From: a virus | DNA length: 44,568 nt | Reading direction: 5' to 3' (one strand) | IMG/VR virus record: IMGVR_UViG_3300029319_000107 | Coordinates: 1 to 44,568 of that record | Shown: piece after piece, positions 5,807 through 15,500 of the stretch | How positions within the stretch are numbered: position 1 is the stretch's first letter | How the letters are laid out: every line of letters begins with the position of its first letter | Translations under genes and position numbers: made by a program | The notes under the pieces: generated by a model | Database searches by the model: none | What the model saw: the letters and a program-made list of their open reading frames with translations, nothing else | Told to the model about the DNA's origin: nothing

Positions 5807-6181
5807 TCAGTAATCCAGCTCGATTTGCACGGGCGTGAGCGTTTCCTTGTCGGGCTCGTCTGCAACAAACACGGCCATCTCGCGGATGAGGCTGTCGTCC
5901 TCGATCGCACCACCGGCCACGATCGCGTCGAGAATGGGCTTGATCGGTCCATCGATATCACGCTTGCGACGGTCAGGCCACGTCAGGTGGATGGTGACCG
6001 CGACACGATCGCCTGCGATGGCGGTTCGCTTGCTGCCCTCGAAAACCTGCTGCGCAACGTCCTTCTTCGCCTTGAGCTTCCACTTCCGCATTCGGGGGCT
6101 CGTGATGAGCCTGCCGGACTTCGACGGGATCAGGCGGTGATTGCTGGTCGGGGGGAGCGTCAGGTTCAGGGAGACTCGCAT
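5807..6181 (-). CDS. rusA: RusA-type Holliday junction resolvase
   Basis: Encodes 124 residues, the usual length of RusA. Residues 74-86 read RDIDGPIKPILDA and residues 93-97 read IEDDS, matching the family pattern DxDNxxKxxxD...D. The conserved acidic residues (D75, D77, D96) coordinate metal and K81 is the catalytic lysine position. RusA dimers cut four-way DNA junctions, here presumably to resolve replication or recombination intermediates before packaging. It is the last gene of the replication operon and overlaps the upstream gene by 16 bases, so it is translationally coupled. The identification is firm from the motif. Confidence 0.92.
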   Translation of the reverse strand: MRVSLNLTLPPTSNHRLIPSKSGRLITSPRMRKWKLKAKKDVAQQVFEGSKRTAIAGDRVAVTIHLTWPDRRKRDIDGPIKPILDAIVAGGAIEDDSLIREMAVFVADEPDKETLTPVQIELDY

Positions 6182-6858
6182 TGAGCTTCTTCTCGCATGG
6201 CTTTGAGCATCCAGCCGCCCTTCTTCAGGATCACGCCGGAATTGGCTCGGTCAATCAAATCACTCATGAACGTGCATGGGTCACGGTTCTCTGCGATGGC
6301 CTTGAGCAGCCTAGTGGCCTCTGTCTTGTTTCGAGGAGCAATCTCACATTCCGACAACAAGGCCATCGCTCGAACCAACCTGCCAGCACTGCCAGCCCCT
6401 TCCTCAACAACAACTTCCCCCTGCTGGCTAGCTTTTCTTTTCTTGCTCTTTGCTGGCTCTGCTCTAGTTCCGCAACCTGTCTGCTCCGCGTCCGCATCCG
6501 ATGCGGACACTTTGCGGACACGACCCTTTCGAGCCGCCTCCATCGCACGTCTTTTGGCCGAGGCCCCGTTGTGTTCCTCAAAGGCTGGCACGCACAGGCC
6601 CGCAGAGCCGTCCTGAGGAGCTTCGAGCCATCCGACCGACCGGAGGGCCTCCGAGAACCCCGGGACTCCCACACGGCCGTCTAGCCATTCCTCGGACATA
6701 TGAGGCAAGACGCCGTCAACGCTGTGCTGGTCGGCAATGGACCACAGGACAAAAAGCGACCCGAGGGTGGTGGTCACTGACACGTCACAGCGCATCGAGA
6801 TCGCACCGACCCTCGGGTCATCAAGGAGGTTCGTCCTCATCTTGATCCAGTTAGACAT
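6166..6858 (-). CDS. Possible phage replisome organiser
   Basis: Encodes 230 residues. The N terminus, MSNWIKMRTNLLDDPRVGAI and then LGSLFVLWSIADQHS and WLDGRVGVPGFSEALRSVGW, resembles the winged-helix N-terminal domain of phage replisome organisers and lambda O-like proteins: a W-I-K-M-R start, helix rich, with a LFVLW core. A Lys/Arg-rich linker (about 120-160) joins it to a C-terminal domain that could contact a host helicase. Position between SSB-like and RusA genes supports a replication-initiation role. Similarity is by eye, so moderate confidence. Confidence 0.6.
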   Translation of the reverse strand: MSNWIKMRTNLLDDPRVGAISMRCDVSVTTTLGSLFVLWSIADQHSVDGVLPHMSEEWLDGRVGVPGFSEALRSVGWLEAPQDGSAGLCVPAFEEHNGASAKRRAMEAARKGRVRKVSASDADAEQTGCGTRAEPAKSKKRKASQQGEVVVEEGAGSAGRLVRAMALLSECEIAPRNKTEATRLLKAIAENRDPCTFMSDLIDRANSGVILKKGGWMLKAMREEAQCESP

Positions 6859-6861
6859 GGA

Positions 6862-7353
6862 TCAGAAGGGAATGTCGTTGTCGTCCGCCGGTTTGTGATT
6901 GCCACCCGTGACGGGTGCCGGGTCCGGGGTCGAGGCGGGGTTAGAGGTCGGGGTCGTGATCTGCTCCGAAGCCGGGACGGTGTCGTCGATGCCATCAACC
7001 CAGTTTCGGAACTTGCCCGGGTTGTTCTTGGCAGGCTTCTTCGTGACCTTAAGGCGGAAGTTGCGGTTTACGCCCGAGGCCGGGTTGAAGCTTCCGCTCT
7101 TGTACGAATGCTCCATGCCGATGCGCCTAGCGATGCAGCCGAGGTGATGGACGTGGAAACCCTTGCTCATGTTGAGCCACTGGCGGAGGTACACCTCGTT
7201 CGCTCCGCTGTAGACCACCCAGTCGATTTCGTACTCGCCTCGGTCGTTCACCTTGCACGACTTCATGGTCGCGTTGTAGTCGCCACTCTCGATCACAGGA
7301 CGCTCTTCGGGGGCTTCACTCGCTGCGTTGGGGTCGTAAGGAATCATCGTCAC
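6862..7353 (-). CDS. Single-stranded DNA-binding-like protein
   Basis: Encodes 163 residues. The C terminus is a Pro/Thr/Ser-rich disordered tail ending DDNDIPF, the hallmark acidic tip by which bacterial SSBs recruit partner proteins. The N-terminal 110 residues (EYEIDWVVYSG, VYLRQWLNMS, NRNFRLKVTKK) look like an OB-fold or DUF669-type domain. A GTG start at 7353 is used because GGAGA lies 7 bases upstream and GTGA overlaps the upstream stop; an ATG six bases later is the alternative. It sits beside the Sak4-like ATPase, a common recombination pairing. Confidence 0.8.
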   Translation of the reverse strand: MTMIPYDPNAASEAPEERPVIESGDYNATMKSCKVNDRGEYEIDWVVYSGANEVYLRQWLNMSKGFHVHHLGCIARRIGMEHSYKSGSFNPASGVNRNFRLKVTKKPAKNNPGKFRNWVDGIDDTVPASEQITTPTSNPASTPDPAPVTGGNHKPADDNDIPF

Positions 7354-8204
7354 TTTTCGGTCTCCAGAATCTGCTCAAGCTTCGCAATGCTCTGTTCCGC
7401 CGACTCAGCGGGAGCATCTGCCAAATCGTTGATTTTGAACGCATTCAGAATCTTGCGTCGGAAATCCTGCTCTCTCGGCCCCATCTTGCCCAGCAGGCTT
7501 TCCCACACCATCAGCCTGTCAGCACTGACCAACTCCTCGGGCTTGGATTGCCGTTCGAGGATGTCGGAACCATACTTGTCGGCCACGGCCTCGTAGCTGA
7601 ACTTGAACGGCTCGCCTTGCTTCAGCCGCTCGATGCGGCTCTTGACCGGGATGGCCCAACGCTCGTCACCACGAATCTGGATCTCCATGACCAGATCGAA
7701 CAGGTAATCGAGGTTCTTGGGACCATCAAACGTCTTGCCCAGCAGGGTCATGCCGTCACCGTACTGGTTTTTGTGGTGTGCCGTTACCACAACGTTCATG
7801 TCCAGACGGGCCAGCAGGCTCGTCAGGTGCTTGAAACGTCGCTTGGCCTCGACGTAGTGAGCCCCGTACTCGGTGCCCACGTCATGCTTCAGGCGGTCCA
7901 GCAACGAATCGTTGACCGTGGTAATCGGGTCAATGACCAACGTGGCGTACTCATGCTTCTCCTGCATGAGGGTGTGGATTTCAGCCATGATCTCGTCGAA
8001 GTCCACGATCGGAGCCAAGGCCCCGCCCGCCTTCTCGATGATCTTGACGTACTGATCGTTCACGCAACCCGCCTCGGTGTCGATCACATAGGGGCGGGGG
8101 AATTGAATGGCCGCAGTAGTCTTGCCTGCACCAGCCACGCCAAACATCAGAACCTTGAACCGCTTCTCTTCGACGCTAGGAATCTTGCCTCGCAACTTGC
8201 TCAT
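7350..8204 (-). CDS. Sak4-like RecA-fold ATPase
   Basis: Encodes 284 residues. Walker A is GVAGAGKT at 22-29, Walker B is LVIDPIT near 89-95, and a RecA-type segment NVVVTAHHKNQYG lies near 137-149. This is the core of the phage AAA_24/Sak4 family, single-strand annealing or recombination-mediator ATPases that work with a phage SSB. Family length is about 220-300 residues, so it appears complete. It overlaps both neighbours (29 bases with 8176-8583, GTGA with the SSB-like gene). A role in recombination-dependent replication or repair is inferred from the family and context. Confidence 0.85.
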   Translation of the reverse strand: MSKLRGKIPSVEEKRFKVLMFGVAGAGKTTAAIQFPRPYVIDTEAGCVNDQYVKIIEKAGGALAPIVDFDEIMAEIHTLMQEKHEYATLVIDPITTVNDSLLDRLKHDVGTEYGAHYVEAKRRFKHLTSLLARLDMNVVVTAHHKNQYGDGMTLLGKTFDGPKNLDYLFDLVMEIQIRGDERWAIPVKSRIERLKQGEPFKFSYEAVADKYGSDILERQSKPEELVSADRLMVWESLLGKMGPREQDFRRKILNAFKINDLADAPAESAEQSIAKLEQILETEK

Positions 8205-8583
8205 TCAGAATGCTCCTGTTCCAATCAAACTTGCCGAAACACTCGCCAACCGTGTAGCGAGAAAAACCACACATCTTGTCCAACTGCACACCCTGTATCA
8301 GCATGGCGTCCAATCCGTACTTGTTCGAGTGCTGGCCCATGAACCGGCTAACCCGACCGTTTGCTCGATCGATCTTGATGCCGCTGTACAACCCGTAGTT
8401 GTTCGCCAGCACCGCATCAGCCTCAGTGACGAGGTAATGAATTGGCTGCTGCCGAACCAACCAACCGACGAGGACCGGTTCGTCTGCGATTGAGGTGCTG
8501 CCCTCAACTCGCGGCAACTTGCCGAGTCGTTTCCAGAACTTCTTAGGGAACAATTCGTGTACGACTTCTTCATTTGTGTGCAT
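8176..8583 (-). CDS. Unknown protein leading the replication operon
   Basis: Encodes 135 residues beginning MHTNEEVVHELFPKKFWKRL. The ATG at 8583 is preceded by AAAGGAGAGGC; the frame extends 37 codons further upstream but through the promoter, so the shorter form is used. It contains LVGWLVRQQPIHYLVTEADA and RFMGQHSNKYGLDAM. It overlaps the Sak4-like gene by 29 bases, and that long overlap suggests co-expression. No family is recognised. Confidence 0.7.
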   Translation of the reverse strand: MHTNEEVVHELFPKKFWKRLGKLPRVEGSTSIADEPVLVGWLVRQQPIHYLVTEADAVLANNYGLYSGIKIDRANGRVSRFMGQHSNKYGLDAMLIQGVQLDKMCGFSRYTVGECFGKFDWNRSILNEQVARQDS

Positions 8584-8600
8584 GCCTCTCCTTTCTGGCC

Positions 8601-8628
8601 TTGACTGGCCGGGACGTGATGGTACAGT
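8601..8628 (+). promoter_or_regulatory. Sigma70-like promoter for 8651 operon
   Basis: TTGACT, a 16-base spacer and TACAGT. The predicted start near 8635 leaves a very short leader before the ATG at 8651. It shares bases with the -10 element of the opposing promoter. Confidence 0.6.
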
Positions 8629-8646
8629 GACACGCCGGTAAGTCAA
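8619..8646 (-). promoter_or_regulatory. Sigma70-like promoter for replication operon
   Basis: On the minus strand TTGACT, a 16-base spacer and TACCAT. It drives 8583-5807. Its -10 overlaps the -10 of the plus promoter by two bases, so both cannot be occupied at once. Confidence 0.7.
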
Positions 8647-8650
8647 GGCA

Positions 8651-9100
8651 ATGAAAGGACAAAACTTGGCAGACAGCAAAACATCTCCTCTCAAATTCTG
8701 GTTTGGAGCGACGCAGGAGCAACGCCAATTTGAGGCGTTTGACGGTTGTGCTTGGCGGGTGACATGGCACGCACCTACCGACCAATTTCTGGTGGAGATC
8801 TCGACTGAAGACCCGGTTGAGGACGACCCTTTTTCGTCTGAGCGCGAATGGCTTGTCCGGAAGTTTGACCACGCTGATTATTGGTCAGGCATCACCCTGT
8901 TTCATCTCGACGATTCGCCGGAACTTGGCGAGTACGACATTTGCGAGTCGCAAATTTACAACCTCGCTACCCAGTTCAAGCGATTGGGCTACTACGACTT
9001 CACTATCGCAAAGAGGGTCATTTGCGAAGGCCACCTTCATTACGAAGACATCCGAAAAGTCGCATTTGAGGTGATGTATGCCAAAAACGAAAATCCCTAA
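8651..9100 (+). CDS. Unknown protein
   Basis: Encodes 149 residues beginning MKGQNLADSKTSPLKFWFGA. Rich in aromatic residues (FDGCAWRVTWHAPTDQFLVE, YWSGITLFHL, RLGYYDFTI), suggesting a beta-rich globular protein. AAGG lies just upstream of the ATG. It is transcribed away from the replication operon and overlaps the next gene by 23 bases. No family is recognised. Confidence 0.7.
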   Translation: MKGQNLADSKTSPLKFWFGATQEQRQFEAFDGCAWRVTWHAPTDQFLVEISTEDPVEDDPFSSEREWLVRKFDHADYWSGITLFHLDDSPELGEYDICESQIYNLATQFKRLGYYDFTIAKRVICEGHLHYEDIRKVAFEVMYAKNENP

Positions 9101-9368
9101 ACGCCGTGACGGCCCGTGCGAAATCTGCGGTCATCGAGGTTGCCCCGCTTGCTCAGAAACCGAACTGTTCCGCAGCATGGGCATTCGCCAGTACGAAATG
9201 ATTGATGACCCCTTCGTCTGGAAGGAGCTTGATGCGCAGATAGATGCGTTGAAAGCAACAGCAATTGCTTTTCGGATTAAGCCGAAAGAAACTGCTGCCG
9301 CATTTGCGAAGACGGCAAACAAGGTTATGTTGATCTTCGAGGAAATATGCCGCCGAAGAGTTGACTAA
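9078..9368 (+). CDS. Small zinc-knuckle protein
   Basis: Encodes 96 residues. An N-terminal basic stretch PKTKIPKRRD is followed by CEICGHRGCPAC (residues about 14-25), a CxxCxxxxCxxC pattern expected to bind one zinc. The remaining 70 residues are helical (WKELDAQIDALKATAIAFRI). The 3' end overlaps the convergent ribbon-helix-helix gene by four bases. It could bind nucleic acid, but the function is not established. Confidence 0.72.
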   Translation: MPKTKIPKRRDGPCEICGHRGCPACSETELFRSMGIRQYEMIDDPFVWKELDAQIDALKATAIAFRIKPKETAAAFAKTANKVMLIFEEICRRRVD

Positions 9369-9595
9369 CTCTCTCGGATCCAACGTGAAACGCGATTGCC
9401 ATCCACGTCAAATTCCGGGAGCCCGTCTGGATCGTAGATCCGGGCGGGTTTGTCAATATGGCCCTTGAACGCCTCGACCATCTGGTCAACCAGATCCACC
9501 ACCTTGACGCCGTCATCGGCAGCACGCTGCTGGAGGTAGGCGTAGGCTTCGTTGCGAATTCGAATGCTTGTAGTTGATGGTTTTCGTGCAGTCAT
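9365..9595 (-). CDS. Ribbon-helix-helix-like protein
   Basis: Encodes 76 residues. Residues 7-45 (TTSIRIRNEAYAYLQQRAAD then DGVKVVDLVDQMVEAF) show the Arc/CopG-type pattern: a short beta strand with alternating polar residues, helix, turn, helix. Such proteins bind DNA as dimers and usually act as repressors. The start overlaps the stop of the giant gene as ATGA, so it is translated after it. The last 25 residues (YDPDGLPEFDVDGNRVSRWI) are outside the RHH fold. Confidence 0.68.
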   Translation of the reverse strand: MTARKPSTTSIRIRNEAYAYLQQRAADDGVKVVDLVDQMVEAFKGHIDKPARIYDPDGLPEFDVDGNRVSRWIRES

Positions 9596-12500
9596 CGCCC
9601 AATTCCAATCGCTTCGTCAGTAAGAGACTCGGCAAACAACTTTTGCTCCGAAGGCGGCATTGACAGGAACCAGTTTCTTGCCACTGTGTCGTTTGCGTCT
9701 TTAAGTCGGCGAATCAGCAACCCAACGTTCCTGCTTTCCTTCATGTTGTCGATTCGACGCCGGACCATTTCAGCCGTGATTTCGAAACCGGGTTCTTGGT
9801 TGTACCTGACGAGCAAATCGACGCCTTCCTTGAGCTTTGCGTTTCCTTCTTCGAATCGGTTTTCCGCAATAAAATCGACTGCTTGCAAAAACGCCTTTGC
9901 CACATCGTTGACCATTTCGGCGTTCATTTCCGTAGCAGCGTTGAGGCTTTGGATGAACCCAGACTGCTTCATCCACGCGGTGTCTTCGAATCCAAGCACT
10001 CGCGACCACTGTGCAAGCGCGGACTGTGTGTAGTTGCGGTTGCCCATGCCGGACCGACGTGCCATATCGCCACGCAGAACCTTGTCGAGCTGATACAGCT
10101 GCCGAGTCATCGTCGTCATGTTCGCCACACGCTCAGGGAGCGGCAACGTCGAACGGTCTCGCATCGCTGCGTCATAAGTCTTGACGACACTCGAACCGGT
10201 AGGGCCAAGCACCACGTCGCCAATCACTTGGCCGAAAGCGTCCATGGCACCGTCGTATTGATACGGGGCTCGGATGGGGTAGGGGCTGAAACGTTCGGAC
10301 AAGCCGAACTCGCCGTTGGCGATGCCCGCAGTAATCCCGTAGGTCAACATATTCGACAAACGTTCGACGGTTTCGTCATCTTCGTCGCCGCCATATCCGA
10401 GCATCGCGGCCAACGTCCCGATGCCGCCAGTCATCAAGCCCGAGAACGTCTTGTACCCCGCGTATCTCGCGAGGGCACCTTGCACGGTCCTCGGAATCAC
10501 CGCGTTCAAGCCGCCGAACACAAGCACGCCCAGCATCATGCGCACCGGAGCAAGCAACGGTCCCTGCCCCGACACAGCGTCTCGCGTGGAGCCCGCCAAC
10601 AACGCGAGCCAACTAAGAGAGAAGCGTCGGTACTGGAAGATTGTCATGCCCAGCTTCGAGCGGTAAATCTTTGGCACCTCTGCCGCGTTGTACGTCATCT
10701 GCGTCAGCAGACGCAGCCGGTTGGCAGCAGCGGCTGCCGCTTGCTCTGAGTAACCAATGTTCGTGTAGTGGTAGAAACCGATCAGGAAGGCCGCGTTCTG
10801 GTTGAACTTTTCGACCAACGTAAAGAAGGCTGCGTCGTTGATCGCAGACATCACCTTCCGGGCACCTGAGACGATGGGCAGGGTTCCGTCGTCCCACTTG
10901 CCCCGACCCGTGAATCGTCCGTACTGCTCAAGAATCTGAGCAGAACGCTTCGGGTTTGCCAACGATTGAGCTGCGGCTCGGGTCGAAGCCACATAACCAA
11001 TCATGGAAGCCGTCACGGCCGGGATCTGCGTCGCATTGACAGCAGCACCGGCCACGTTCCCCGGCCAAGCAAGATTCACAAAGTAGTTCGCGGCCCGTGC
11101 GTAGTCCATGGCACGGTCGGCCATCTTTGGTTCGACGCGGCCACCCGTCAACACATTCAGCGTCTTGTCGAGAGCCTTGTTCATGACCTCGGTGACGCCG
11201 ACCATCGCCTGTCTTCCGTTCCAAAGGAAATCAAGCGTTGACTGAAGCTCTCGGGCTGCTCCGGGCGTAGACCCACGCATCGCCTCGATATCCTCTTGCA
11301 CCGTGCGGTTCGCGGCCGTCAACTCCCGCCAACGTTCGAATCCGACCACGCTCGACTGCCACACCTCGATGTAGTTCTTGGTGTAGCCACCCTTGCCTTC
11401 ACGCTTCATGAACGGCGCGTAGAACTTCTGGCGGTACTTCAGCTTGCCAATCTTGCCCCGGAGGGCCGCGGACACTTCCGCGGCCGAAGCCTTGGTGTAG
11501 TTCTTGATGTGCCGCTTGATGTCGTTGACCTGAGCCTCGGTCAGTCGAGCCACGTCGCCCGGGTACGAAATGACCGGTGTGATTTCTAGCTTGTCCTTCG
11601 GGTTGGCCTTAAGCCAGTCCCTGCCCGCACGAACAGCCTGAGCCTCCGTCTTGAAGCTGGCCTCAAGGTTGTAGTCGCCCTCAATGGGCTTCAGGCTTCC
11701 ATCTTCCATGACCTTGTTGACCATGAAGTTGCCGGTCCAAGCATGGAAGACATGGGCGTATCGATATCCGAAGCCTGCCGTCGGCACGGCCATGACCGCG
11801 AGTTGCTTCGCAGCCATCCCCGGACTCAGAAGCTTGCCATTTTGATCGTAGATTTCATCGTCGATCAACTCCCAAGCACGGCCCTCTTCGTTTGCTGCGG
11901 AAACCATTTCCGCCGGGGTGAACTGGCTAAACACCGCGATCTTCTGCTTCTGGATTGCACGGACCATTTCCTTCCGCATGTACTCGTCGCGGTTGCGGAA
12001 ATACTTGAAGGCGTCCTTGACCGAGTCAGGTGCCTCCATCAACATCTTGTAAGCCTTCTTCTTGTCCGCACCCCAACCGAGGGCCCGCTGTGTCGCAGCA
12101 GACAACTTGGGCTTGTCAACGACCCAAGGCTCAAGCGGATGGTCCATGATGAACATGAATCGGTTGTTCTTGTCGCGACGCCAATCCTTAGGCATCTTCT
12201 GCCAACGCTTGGAGTCACGCTTCAGGTTGACATCGATCTCCTTGGTGTAGTTGTCGTACGCATCACGCAAACGCTGTAGCGATCTTGCGTACAGCCCGTT
12301 TCCTCGGAAGATGATTTTCTCCATGAACAATCCGGGCTGGATGAAGTGAGCAAAACGCCCGCTCGGATCTCCCTTTCGAATCGTCATGTTCTTGGGAACA
12401 CGCGGGCGGGGGAGACGCACAAAACCACGGCGGTTTCGGTTCTGGCGACGCTTGCGTATGCGGTTCATCTTCTTGGCAAAGGCGTTCGACAACTTCGGAT

Positions 12501-15500
12501 CAATGATGACCCCGTCGCTCGCAACCAGCTCGCCCTCCTTCCCGACGGCCTTGTCAAAGGCATCCGCGTCCTTGACTCGAAGCCTTGACTTGAAGTGGGT
12601 GTTTACGATCGACAGAACGTCGGCAATGATCTTGCTCTTGCTGTTCGGGATCCGAATGACGGTCCGGCCAGCTGACGGAGAGTCGATAGTCAGGTTGTTC
12701 TCTTGTGCGATTTCGAGAAGCGGATCAATACGCTTTCCGGTCTTGATTTCGACAAGCACCTCTTCTTCAGTCGCGCTTGTCACCGCTACCGGAGACTTGG
12801 AATTCGGAAGCATCGCTTTGAATTCCGTGTACGTTCGATCATTCAAATGCTTGGCTGCATTCCTTGGCGGGATCGCAAGCTTGCCAGACCCAAAGTCGCC
12901 GGGCAAAGCGTCCGGAACACTAATGACTCGCTCGGTGTTGCCTTCGATGGTCGTGGCAAAAACGACCCGGCCAGCCTTGACGTCTTCGCTGTCGATTTCG
13001 GACATGGCACGGACAAGTTGTCCGCGAATCAAGAACAACAACTCTCGCCGTCCTGTCATGTCCTTTCCGACGGCCTCAGCGAATTCAGTCGAGGAAATCT
13101 CGAACGCAGGGCCAGCATACAAATCGACTTCGTTCGTCACCGTGTCGCCGTCTGGTTGGAATGCAGTACCAGAGAAGGTTCCGATTCCGATTTCATCGCC
13201 AGCGACGGTGATTTGCACGTTCTTGGAAGACAAGAAAAGCGGGTCACTCGGATCAGTGGTTTGCACCTTGAGGTCAACAATGACACCCGTCCCGGCAAGT
13301 TCCTCTTGCTTGCCCCGATAGATCGGGAAGGATCGGTTGTAAAGACCGCCAACGATGTCCTTCTTGGCCCAACCTTGCAGGCGATTAATGATCTTGTTGA
13401 TGCGAGCAAATTGTCTTGCGAACCCGGCCTTGGCTTTCTTCAAATCTTTCGCAGCAATGATTTGAGACTCTGAAGGGTTTGCGACCTTGCTGAGTTCATC
13501 TATCTTTCCTTGGGCCTCTCGCTCACGGTTCTTGAATTCATTTGCGAGGCTGCGCAATGCAAGCAAATAACGCCCTAGACGAGCCGCGTCCTTTTCCCAC
13601 TCACTCAGATAGCCACCCGTGTTGAGCTTGACAGCGTTTCCGTCCGCCCCCTTGCGGCCCTCCTGTTCTCCGTGGGCCTGATCCAAAGCCTCAAAGATCT
13701 CGGGCGGCTTCGGCGGCTTGGTCAGGACGTTGGCTTCGACTTGCGAAAGAACCACGGGGCCGTCGAACACACCGTCACCAATTTCGTCCAAGATTTCCAT
13801 CTCGGAAATCACGCGGAACTGCAAATCGCGAATTGGCGAGGCCATCGGGTTGATGCCTTGCTTCGTAAACGAGTCCATAATTTCGTCTACGCGCGATTCC
13901 AGATCGTTCATGATCGCGTTCTGTTGTTTAGTAGGCAGAATCACCATTCGGTTCAACACGTCCTTGACGTTGTCGCCAGCCTTCTCTGCCCTGCGAAGGC
14001 TGGGTTCGGCAAACTGCTTCAGCCCCATCTTTTCCATCAATGGTTCGTTGGCTTCTCCCCACTCGTGAGCCGCGATGTCTCCGACCAAGTGCGCAATATC
14101 TCGCACCTTGAAATCTACCGAACTCTTGCTTTCGGCCGTCGCGGAAGCGTTCAGGCTCTTCAGCTTCTTCGCCATCACCGCCATGATCTTCTGATCGTAC
14201 GGCGTGTTGACTGACAGCAGGGTGTACTTCGGCAGGACAGTCTGGCCGTACCGGTTGATTCGACCGAGCAACTGGATAAAACCGTTGACGTCGAGCAACG
14301 GCTGGACGATGAACAAGTGCCTCAGTCTCTCGCTGACGCCCTTTCTCGCATGGAAAGAGCCGCCAGTCGATCCAGAAGAGTTGACGACCACAAGCTGCGT
14401 GCGAGCGTTGTTGAAGTCATCGATGTTTTTGTTCTTGTTTGACTCCGCCTTTGTCCGCTTGGCGACCCGAACCATGGACGGATCGTTCGGATCCATCTCA
14501 ACCTTGTAGGTACGCGCCGTCACCTCGCCGGTCTTGATTCCCTTTTGGCGTGCGAACGCAAGGATGTAGTCAATCGGCATACCGGGCAGCTTCTTGAGGA
14601 CATCCATTTGAGGATCTTGGAGCTTTGCTTCAAGTTCTTGATAAGCGGGAAGCACGCCAGCTGCTGCCAATTCACTGTCTTCAAGATAGACAGTCGTCTT
14701 TTCGGCTGTCTCCGGATTCTCAAAACTCGCATACCGCAAACTTTCAAGCGTTTGTTGCGCCAATTCTGCCAGCGAGAATCGGAACTCCTGTCCAAGCTCG
14801 ATCTCGTTTTGTTCTATGAACCGTTCCAACGCCGCCTCGTTGGTCTGGTCCGTACCGACCAATACCAACTCGTTGTCGTTCAGAATGGCATCGGTCATGA
14901 TCGGTGCGGTCTGCACGGCCTTGAGCGAAGTCAAGAACTTCGTGGCGAGGTTGTACATCACGTTCGTGTACAGATCACTACCGGAGTTCACGTTCATCGC
15001 CTCGGACTGAACGCCTCTGCCTGCGAACACATCCTTGATTTGCTGACCCTTGCTCTCGAACATCTTCTTGACATCTTCGTTTCTTGCGAAAGAAAACATG
15101 TCGTTGAGGATCGAGGCAAACGCATCCATTTGCGCAGGTTCAACTTCGACCTGATTGGTTTCGAACGTGATCCCTTCAAAAGACTTCTGGCGACGCATGT
15201 AGTAGCCGCCCTCGGCCAACATCTGCGAGAACGCAGACATCATCGGCAATCCGCCGGTCTCGATCGTCTTGACAATGCTTTGCTGGCCGTCCTTGTCAAG
15301 GTGGCCAAGCCCAGCCTTCATGAATAGGTAAAGAGCGTCAGGCCGCTTGGCGAACGTGGCAGATGAGAAGACAGCCCCTGCCAACCTGCGGTCCGTCGTC
15401 AGACCGACCGTGAACAAACTCATGTGTTCCGCAGGCACCTTGGCGGCAAGGCCCGCCTCAAGCTTCTTTTCCGCGCGTTCGATTTCGGCAAGGTTGTTCT

